Positions 5,798 through 11,989 of a stretch of DNA of 11,989 nucleotides are shown here, one piece after another. The notes under the pieces were generated by a model. That model worked only from the letters and a program-made list of their open reading frames with translations, made no database searches and was not told the origin of the DNA. Position 1 is the first letter of the stretch, and each line of letters begins with the position of its first letter. The stretch lies in contig JAZSOL010000288.1 of NCBI GenBank assembly GCA_045536915.1, forward strand, positions 1 through 11,989, in the 5' to 3' direction. The DNA comes from RGIG1828 sp045536915. Lineage in GTDB: Bacteria; Bacillota; Clostridia; UMGS1810. The position numbers and the translations under genes were made by a program.

Positions 5798-7171
5798 ATG
5801 AAACTCAAAAAAATCATTGGCGTGGTTCTTGCAGGAGCACTTGCTCTTGGAGCTATGAGCGGATGCGAAAAGGAACCCACAGCAGGAGAAGGGGCAACCG
5901 TTGTAACCATGTGGTCTCAGGATACCCATTCCAAGGATGTTGTTACAAAGCTTGTGGCAGACTGGAACGAGACAACCGGTAAGAATAAGGGGATTTATAT
6001 TGACTATCAGGTCAAAGACAGTTCTTCTTACAAAACAACAATCGACCTGGCACTTCAAAGCGGTGAAGCACCGGACTTTTTCACCACGGATATGGCAGTT
6101 GCGGCAGAAAACGACTATATTGCATCACTTGATGAGCTGCCCGGTGGTGAAGAGCTTATTGAAAAGTATAAGGACTATGAAAGAGAAGATAAAACCACAT
6201 ACAAGGGTAAGTGGTATAGGGTGCCGGTAAGTTCAGGTTCCCAGGCACTTCTCTACAACAAAGATATGTTTAAGGATGCAGGCATTGTGGACGAAAATGG
6301 TAATCCCACCCCTCCCGAAACATGGGAAGAAGTTCGCGAATATGCCAAAAAGCTTACCGACAGCAAATCCAAGAAATACGGAATCATATTCCCTGCAAAG
6401 TGGGGCGGCTGGTATAGCTCCGATATGCGTTCTCCCATGATGAGCTCTGTGGGTTACGAAGGCTGGGATCCTGCAAGAGGTGTGTGGGATTTTAGCGGAA
6501 TTGTTCCCATTATGGAAACTATCATGGGCATGAAGGAGGACGGCAGCGTTTACCCCGGAGCAGAAGGTCTCGACAACGACCCTGCCAGAGCACTCTTTGC
6601 CGAAGGTAATGTTGGTATGAAGTTTGGGTTCTCATTTGATTATGGTGTGCTCACTGACCAGTTCCCCGCAACCTGTGATTGGGGTGTAGCTCCTTATCCC
6701 GTGGTAGACAAGAACTCTGTATACAAACAAAGAACCGACTACGGAACCACATATCTTGTTAACAAAAAGTCCCTTGAAACAGTAGGCGGCGAAGCTATTA
6801 TGGAGGTTCTCAGATTCTTTACAAGCGATGACTTTATTCGTGCTATGTACATTGAAGGCATGAACCTTCCCGTAGATTTTGAAATTGTTAAGGATATTGA
6901 AGTTGATGATGATATGAAGCAGTGGAAGGAATTTGCGGCACTTTCCGAAATATCCGCGCTTCCGCCCAGAATGCCCAAGAAGGATGCTGTTATTGGTCTG
7001 GACGATGGAGTAGTATTCATGGAGGAAGTATGGTCAGGAAAAATTACTCCCGAGGAATTCAACGAGAAGGTATCTGCTGCTAACAACGAAGCAACAAAAA
7101 AATATTATGAAGAAGCAACAGGGGAAAGTCTGGAGGACTTCATTATAAAAGATTACAATATAAAGAGATAG
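5798..7171 (+). CDS. ABC sugar-transporter solute-binding lipoprotein, family 1
   Basis: This 457-aa extracellular lipoprotein should capture a sugar or oligosaccharide and deliver it to the permeases encoded next. ATG 5798 is preceded by AGGAGG (5784-5789) at 8 nt; an in-frame ATG at 5756 has no site and falls in the leader hairpin. The signal peptide ends in a lipobox-like AMSGC, with C23 as the lipidation site. The mature protein follows the family-1 binding-protein pattern: VVTMWSQ early, WNETTG, an LALQSGEAPDFF strand, a 'YNKDMFKDAGI' segment, 'PPETWEEV', and an 'ALFAEGNVGM' segment. Length is normal for CUT1 binding proteins. It is the first gene of the operon. Ligand specificity cannot be read from the sequence; the neighbouring esterase-like proteins suggest a fragment of a decorated polysaccharide. 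Confidence 0.93.
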   Translation: MKLKKIIGVVLAGALALGAMSGCEKEPTAGEGATVVTMWSQDTHSKDVVTKLVADWNETTGKNKGIYIDYQVKDSSSYKTTIDLALQSGEAPDFFTTDMAVAAENDYIASLDELPGGEELIEKYKDYEREDKTTYKGKWYRVPVSSGSQALLYNKDMFKDAGIVDENGNPTPPETWEEVREYAKKLTDSKSKKYGIIFPAKWGGWYSSDMRSPMMSSVGYEGWDPARGVWDFSGIVPIMETIMGMKEDGSVYPGAEGLDNDPARALFAEGNVGMKFGFSFDYGVLTDQFPATCDWGVAPYPVVDKNSVYKQRTDYGTTYLVNKKSLETVGGEAIMEVLRFFTSDDFIRAMYIEGMNLPVDFEIVKDIEVDDDMKQWKEFAALSEISALPPRMPKKDAVIGLDDGVVFMEEVWSGKITPEEFNEKVSAANNEATKKYYEEATGESLEDFIIKDYNIKR

Positions 7172-7184
7172 AGGGTTGAGCAAT

Positions 7185-8114
7185 TTGAAAAACAAACACA
7201 GATCACTGCAATCAAATAAACTTCAGATTACTTTTGTCTGTTATGCAATGCTTGCTCTGCCAATAATCGGATTTTTGGTGTTTACGTTGTATCCTCAGCT
7301 CTGGACCTTTAAGTGGGCGTTTTACAACTATAATCAGATTCCGTCTCAAACGAGATTTGTTGGTCTGGATAACTTTAAGAAGTTTTTGTTTTATGACACA
7401 AGCTATTGGAGATATTGGTGGCAGACCATACGCTTTGCCGTAATCAAAATTCCAATTGAAATGACCATAGCCCTTGTGCTGGCAAGTCTCATTAACCAGC
7501 GTGGGCTTAAGGGCAAGGGATTTTTTCGTGCTCTGTACTACACTCCCGTTGTCATAAGCGGCGTAGTTGTATCGGTAATATTCACCAATCTTTTCGGATA
7601 TTTCGGCGTTATCAATGACCTGCTTTTAAAGGCGGGACTTATCAAAGAGAATATTGATTGGTTTTCAACGGGATTTGGTGCAACGGTAGTTCTGGTTGTG
7701 GCTTCCACATGGAACACTCTTGGTATTAATGTGTTGTATTTTGTGGCGGCTCTGAATAATGTTCCAAAGGACTGCTATGAATCGGCGAGGATTGACGGAG
7801 CTAATGCCTTTACGGTGTTCTTCCGCATAACACTGCCATTGATTGTGCCGGTATTCAGAATTATACTGTTGCTTTCAATTCTGGGAACTCTGGGAGTGGG
7901 CGAGTTTGTAATCACCTTAACCGGAGGCGGCCCCAGCGGTGCTACACAGACGGTAAACAGCTATATTGTAAAGACCTTTGTTCCGGGATTTGCAGAGGTA
8001 ACTCCCAGCATCGGCTATGGATGTGCAATATCCGTGGTCACATCTATACTGTACGCAATTATTGCGCTGGTTTATAATAAGCTTTCTGCAAAAAAGGCAG
8101 ATAAATACCAATAA
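7185..8114 (+). CDS. CUT1 sugar ABC transporter permease (MalF/UgpA/LplB-like)
   Basis: This 309-aa inner-membrane permease is one half of the transport channel. It has about six hydrophobic segments and the binding-protein-dependent EAA loop at E199-P218 (ESARIDGANA, then RITLP), the contact site for the ATPase. The GGGPSG segment near the C-terminus is typical of MalF-side CUT1 permeases. The start is set at TTG 7185, with GAGGG at 7171-7175 about 9 nt upstream. An in-frame TTG at 7176 would add MSN but touches the ribosome binding site. The gene follows the binding protein by 13 nt. No ATPase gene is present nearby, as is common for CUT1 systems energised by a shared MsmX-type ATPase. Confidence 0.93.
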   Translation: MKNKHRSLQSNKLQITFVCYAMLALPIIGFLVFTLYPQLWTFKWAFYNYNQIPSQTRFVGLDNFKKFLFYDTSYWRYWWQTIRFAVIKIPIEMTIALVLASLINQRGLKGKGFFRALYYTPVVISGVVVSVIFTNLFGYFGVINDLLLKAGLIKENIDWFSTGFGATVVLVVASTWNTLGINVLYFVAALNNVPKDCYESARIDGANAFTVFFRITLPLIVPVFRIILLLSILGTLGVGEFVITLTGGGPSGATQTVNSYIVKTFVPGFAEVTPSIGYGCAISVVTSILYAIIALVYNKLSAKKADKYQ

Positions 8115-8135
8115 GGAAGGAGCAAAATACAAATT

Positions 8136-8981
8136 ATGAGTAGAAAATTTTCACTAACCGTAAGCTACATAATTCTTATTTTAGCATTATTAATTATGCT
8201 TTTTCCGGTGGTTTATACATTGCTGAGCTCCTTTAAATCAAATATGGAAATTATGACAGAACCGGAAAGAATCATCCCAAGGGAATTTTCATTTGAAAAT
8301 TATATAAAAGCATGGACTTCCGAAGAATTTAATGTGCCGAGAATGCTTTTAAACAGCCTGTATTACACAATAATTAATGTGACAATAACACTGACGATTT
8401 CATCTATGGCGGGATATGTGTTTTCCAGAGGAAATTTTCCGGGAAAGAAGATAGTGTTCGGATGCTTTATATCACTTATGTTTATACAGGGAACATCCAT
8501 TTCCATATATCCTCAGTTTGAGGTGCTCAATGCCTTGCATATCGGCAAAGGTCTCAACGGACTTTTGTTTATGAATCTGTTTTCAATTCCTATTGCCAAT
8601 ATATACCTTGTAAGGGGATTTGTTGATACTCTTCCGAAAGAGCTTGATGAGGCGGCTGCCATAGACGGTTGCGGATTTTTTGGTACGTTTTTACGCATAA
8701 TTCTGCCCCTGCTTAAGCCTGTTCTTGCCACCATTGGCATACTGGCATTCAACGGCTCGTGGAACGCCTACCTTTTGCCGGCAATATTTACCACCACCAA
8801 GCCCGAGCAACAGACTCTTATGGTAGGTCTTATGGCTCTCAAATCCTCAAGCGGTGCCGCAACAAACTGGGCACTTATGATGGCAGGCTCCATTATTGCG
8901 CTGTTTCCGGTGCTGATTGCATATGCTTTCGGCAACAAATACTTTGTGGACGGTATTGCCGCGGGAGCTGTGAAAGGATAG
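8136..8981 (+). CDS. CUT1 sugar ABC transporter permease (MalG/UgpE/LplC-like)
   Basis: This 281-aa inner-membrane protein is the second half of the channel. It has about six transmembrane segments and an EAA loop at E172-P191 (EAAAIDGCGFFGTFLRIILP), a textbook match, followed by 'FNGSWNAYLLP'. The C-terminal 'KYFVDGIAAGAVKG' tail is characteristic of MalG-side CUT1 permeases, and the length is normal. The only good ribosome binding site, AAGGAG at 8117-8122, lies 13 nt before the ATG, which is long, so translation may rely partly on coupling to the upstream gene ending at 8114. Confidence 0.94.
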   Translation: MSRKFSLTVSYIILILALLIMLFPVVYTLLSSFKSNMEIMTEPERIIPREFSFENYIKAWTSEEFNVPRMLLNSLYYTIINVTITLTISSMAGYVFSRGNFPGKKIVFGCFISLMFIQGTSISIYPQFEVLNALHIGKGLNGLLFMNLFSIPIANIYLVRGFVDTLPKELDEAAAIDGCGFFGTFLRIILPLLKPVLATIGILAFNGSWNAYLLPAIFTTTKPEQQTLMVGLMALKSSSGAATNWALMMAGSIIALFPVLIAYAFGNKYFVDGIAAGAVKG

Positions 8982-9022
8982 GAACTTTCAAATTAAATAT
9001 CATGAAAGAAGAGGTTAAAAAA

Positions 9023-11989
9023 ATGTATAAAAATATCAGAAAACTTATTTCGATATGTTTATCGGTATTAATGCCTGTCTGTGCTATGTTTACGGGCGGC
9101 TCTGCCGTTTTTGCGGCAGGAGCGGCGTTGCAGACTGTAACCTATACCGATGACTTTTCGGGATATACCACAGAGACTGCACCGGTCAACACCACGTCAT
9201 TAACCACACTTGGTGCATTTAAAGCCTCAGCAAACAACAACAAAACAATTGCTTCGGGCAAAGGACTTGACTTCATCGCCTTATCAGGCGGTGCCTCACG
9301 AGCATACTCGGTTCTTGATATAAATAATTCTGCACTGCTCTCTGTTGCAGGCTCAGACCAAGGCGTTTCCAATACCGGAGTGCGTTTAACCGATGAGAGC
9401 TTCACCGATTTAACAAATGTTAAAGTCAGCTTTACGGCAAGCAGCGAATATGCAATCGGCTCGGGCTTCAGATTATTCCATGATACATCCTCCGGTAAGA
9501 GCTTTGTGTTTTATGTGATACCTACGTATAGTGCTACTGATGCTACGCATAAAACATGGAAATCCGGTGCAGAACTGTCCGGTCTTGCCAAGGGTGTATA
9601 TGCATATGTTGCACAGGAGTATGATGGCAAATTTGAGATTATTGCATTAAAAACCTATACCGTGGATAAAAGCGGAGTAAGTGAAAAGTATGAATGGGAC
9701 GTATCCATTAACAACGGAACCGTAAGCTGGACTCTTTCAAGATCATCTTCTTCCGAAAGCGATTGGAATGGCAGCTTTACCGAGGGTGCAACTTTTGTAA
9801 GAGCAAATAAGAATGACGCGGAAGCTGTAACCTCTACAATTCAGAGCCTTAGCGAATCGGAATATACGTATCCCCTTAGCTTAATAGGTAACTCCGATGC
9901 ACAGGGAATATATACGGATGGCCTGGCAATCAGCAAATCTTACCCTACAAAGTTTAATTCCGTATCTTTAACAGGTACCCTGAAAGTAGCCGCTGTAGGT
10001 TTTCCGTTTGTAGAAGATTTTGAAGATTATGCTTTAACAGAAAATTATGTAAGTGCTGCAGATTTGAATGTTGCCGGCGGCTGGTATACAAGAAAGCTTT
10101 CCAACTGGGGTTATGACGGCAAGGCAAAGGCTGCTATTGTTACAAACCCTCTGGGTACAGACAAAGTCATTGCTGTAGAAGGTAGGGCAGCATATGATTA
10201 TCCCCATATGTTCCCAAGTGTGGAGCACAATGTTAATACATATAATATGGATGATTACTATACATATAAGTTTGATTACTATGCTCCAAACGCTTCAAAT
10301 GCTATCGAAGCCGGCGGAGGTATTCGCTTTAACTACTGTGACGGGGATTTCTATGAGCTTTATTTTGCCGGTGATAACGGATATTCCGGAGCCAAGACAG
10401 TGCTTCACAAAAGAATTAACGGATTATACACCAAGCTTGACGCAGATATTACATCAACCGGTCTTAGCGGTCACAGATTAGGCAGTAAATGGTATACAGT
10501 GGAAATCAATTATCATCAGGGTAATATTTCCTGGACGGTTGCGGAAAAGAACACCGGTACGCAGGTTCAGACAGGCAGCTATTTCGATAACAGAGCACTC
10601 AGAAATGATTCCTGCACAATGCGTTTATTTGCAGGAGGTCAGGGTGGTACATATGCTTATTTTGACAATATAAAGGTTAGCTCAACTGTTAATGACGGCG
10701 ATAAGCTTGTTGATATGCCGATATTGCGTGATGAAAATGTAACCTATATTACAAACAATGGCGACGGTACTCACACCTACACCGACAGCTTTAACGGATA
10801 TGATTACTTAAACGCAAGTGTGGATAACGATAATCCCACCAAAGGCAAGACATATGACAATCGTGTGGCATATAACGAATACGCATCGTGGAATTTTTCG
10901 GAGGTTTATTCAAATATAGGCTACCCATATGCATATGTTGACAATTCTTCATCCCTGTTCTATACATCAGGTTCAGGAGCTACCTACAGCGAGCTGTATT
11001 ATCCGGCAGTTGTTAATCTTGATATGAATGAATTCGGCGAAACAGCCGGCAGACTTACAGAGATTACCGCGACAACAGCCAGAGTAAATGGTAATGCGCG
11101 ACATGGAATTAGAATCGCAGTAAGTGAAGATGAGCAGACCTACTATGAAATCGGCAGAGGTGCCGGTTGGGACTGGGCTGTGATAGATAACGGTGACGGT
11201 ACCACAACTACTCTTGAGGAAAGCGGTGCCTACAGACAACACAGAACCAGATATAATCCCACGGGTATCTACGGCAGAGCACCCTACATCATCAAATGTG
11301 TAGACGGTGTCAGAGAGGTGGTTGCATTTGTAGATAATTCCAAAGCTATTGGAGCATGCAACAATGCAGACTGGACCATAACCATAGATGACGATAATCT
11401 CATCAAAGCAACTGCCGCAACTGCCAACGGCACATTTACCATGACGGTACAGGGCGATGAAGAAATCCTTGAGGGCTTCAGATATCCTGTGGCTATGTGG
11501 TCAGCAAGCAGTGGTACCTTTGATGATATCAGCTTTACATATGTACCGCGTGAGCCTGTTTTTGTGGACAATAACGGAACGGCGAGCATAAGCATATCAC
11601 CTGAGCTTTATTCCAAGACAGCAGCATCCCTTAAAGCAGTGATTGGATTTTATAATTCCAATGGAGATATGCTCACTGCATCAGAGACAATTGTAACTTC
11701 TGATGAGCCATTTACCGTGGATGCTCCCACCTCATATTCATATGCCAAAATTATGATTTATGATGGCGATGAGCTTTTATATACGGTTTCGACCTTGCCT
11801 GCTGATCACACGGCGGTCAACGATGACAAAATTGCCATAAGCTGTATAGGGGATTCCCTTACCGGCGGTGATTCATCACCATCCTCTAAGCTGTGGCCTA
11901 CATATCTCAATTCGCTTTTGGGTGAAAATTATAGAGTATATAACTTCGAAGTTCCCGGAAGTGTTGTAAGAGATGGTTATCAATCCGAG
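9023..11989 (+). CDS. Giant secreted protein: beta-sandwich modules plus C-terminal GDSL/SGNH hydrolase (3' end cut by window)
   Basis: The frame stays open for 989 codons to the window edge. ATG 9023 has an AGAGGT site about 8 nt upstream; an in-frame ATG at 9002 lacks one. A signal peptide covers 1-31 (cleavage after VFA). Region 1 (about 43-320) opens DDFSGY and includes 'VSWTLS'. Module 2 (about 328-556) opens EDFEDY and is clearly homologous to the modules of the 2600-5632 protein (AGGGIRFN, FYELYF, WYTV, ISWTV, FAGGQGG, YFDN). Region 3 (about 586-843) opens DSFNGY and ends FDDISFTYV. A small beta domain (about 848-926) contains YAKIMIYDG. A hydrolase domain begins near 937 with GDSLTGGD, nucleophile S945; the Asp/His block is beyond the edge. 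No terminator or clear promoter separates it from the permease 41 nt upstream, so it probably belongs to the transporter operon. A GDSL esterase on acylated glycan is the likely role; the substrate is unknown. Confidence 0.8.
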   Translation, partial: MYKNIRKLISICLSVLMPVCAMFTGGSAVFAAGAALQTVTYTDDFSGYTTETAPVNTTSLTTLGAFKASANNNKTIASGKGLDFIALSGGASRAYSVLDINNSALLSVAGSDQGVSNTGVRLTDESFTDLTNVKVSFTASSEYAIGSGFRLFHDTSSGKSFVFYVIPTYSATDATHKTWKSGAELSGLAKGVYAYVAQEYDGKFEIIALKTYTVDKSGVSEKYEWDVSINNGTVSWTLSRSSSSESDWNGSFTEGATFVRANKNDAEAVTSTIQSLSESEYTYPLSLIGNSDAQGIYTDGLAISKSYPTKFNSVSLTGTLKVAAVGFPFVEDFEDYALTENYVSAADLNVAGGWYTRKLSNWGYDGKAKAAIVTNPLGTDKVIAVEGRAAYDYPHMFPSVEHNVNTYNMDDYYTYKFDYYAPNASNAIEAGGGIRFNYCDGDFYELYFAGDNGYSGAKTVLHKRINGLYTKLDADITSTGLSGHRLGSKWYTVEINYHQGNISWTVAEKNTGTQVQTGSYFDNRALRNDSCTMRLFAGGQGGTYAYFDNIKVSSTVNDGDKLVDMPILRDENVTYITNNGDGTHTYTDSFNGYDYLNASVDNDNPTKGKTYDNRVAYNEYASWNFSEVYSNIGYPYAYVDNSSSLFYTSGSGATYSELYYPAVVNLDMNEFGETAGRLTEITATTARVNGNARHGIRIAVSEDEQTYYEIGRGAGWDWAVIDNGDGTTTTLEESGAYRQHRTRYNPTGIYGRAPYIIKCVDGVREVVAFVDNSKAIGACNNADWTITIDDDNLIKATAATANGTFTMTVQGDEEILEGFRYPVAMWSASSGTFDDISFTYVPREPVFVDNNGTASISISPELYSKTAASLKAVIGFYNSNGDMLTASETIVTSDEPFTVDAPTSYSYAKIMIYDGDELLYTVSTLPADHTAVNDDKIAISCIGDSLTGGDSSPSSKLWPTYLNSLLGENYRVYNFEVPGSVVRDGYQSE

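Noticed and set aside
8982..9022. Promoter or terminator between the second permease and the second secreted protein
   Set aside because: No inverted repeat with a T-run and no spaced -35/-10 pair are present in the 41 nt. The gap only holds the AGAGGT ribosome binding site.
10194..10481. 95-codon plus-strand open frame inside the second secreted protein
   Set aside because: It is out of frame with a conserved sandwich module (AGGGIRFN to WYTV) that is clearly the translated frame. The alternative peptide is low-complexity and unlike any family.
1..11989. CRISPR array, tRNA, rRNA or prophage genes
   Set aside because: I saw no regularly spaced repeats, cloverleaf or rRNA-like sequence and no phage structural genes; almost all of the window is accounted for by the listed genes.

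Overview
The window looks like part of a carbohydrate-acquisition locus from a low-to-moderate G+C Gram-positive anaerobe, probably an uncultured gut-type Clostridia. The reasons are strong AGGAGG-type ribosome binding sites, sigma-A promoters with TGnTATAAT extensions, a lipoprotein sugar-binding protein with CUT1 permeases and no local ATPase, and large secreted multidomain beta-sandwich/SGNH proteins. The taxonomy is inferred from style, not from a marker gene.

Layout. Bases 1-147 (minus strand) are the first 49 codons of a divergent gene that resembles the N-terminal cupin-like sensor of AraC-family regulators. A 149-bp divergent promoter region (148-296) carries a well-formed sigma-A promoter on each strand. 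Next comes a two-component pair with overlapping genes: a 7-TM GHKL-type histidine kinase (297-1808) and a NarL/LuxR-type response regulator (1778-2476). A terminator follows. Then comes a single-gene unit encoding a secreted 1010-aa protein (2600-5632): a DUF4886-like SGNH hydrolase domain, two concanavalin-like beta-sandwich modules and a small C-terminal beta domain. After a second terminator there is an apparent operon: a family-1 solute-binding lipoprotein (5798-7171), two CUT1 permeases (7185-8114 and 8136-8981), and a second giant secreted protein (9023 to beyond the window end). That last protein has three sandwich-like regions and a C-terminal GDSL/SGNH hydrolase domain that is cut off by the window edge.

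The most striking feature is noncoding. The terminator, upstream region and promoter in front of the first secreted hydrolase (2495-2564) and of the transporter operon (5650-5719) are copies of one another. They align without gaps at a constant offset of 3155 bp, with 42/47 identity from terminator stem to -35 box and an identical TGATATAAT. Both have weak -35 boxes preceded by TGTA repeats 11 bp apart. This fits two target promoters of one activator, for which the adjacent response regulator or the divergent AraC-like protein are the obvious candidates.

Working model (inference): the kinase and/or the AraC-like protein senses an oligosaccharide or the state of the cell surface. The two promoters are switched on together. 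The secreted SGNH proteins, anchored on glycan by their sandwich modules, remove acyl groups from a decorated polysaccharide, and the binding protein and permeases import the products using an ATPase encoded elsewhere. No glycoside hydrolase, CRISPR array, mobile element, tRNA or rRNA is visible in the window.
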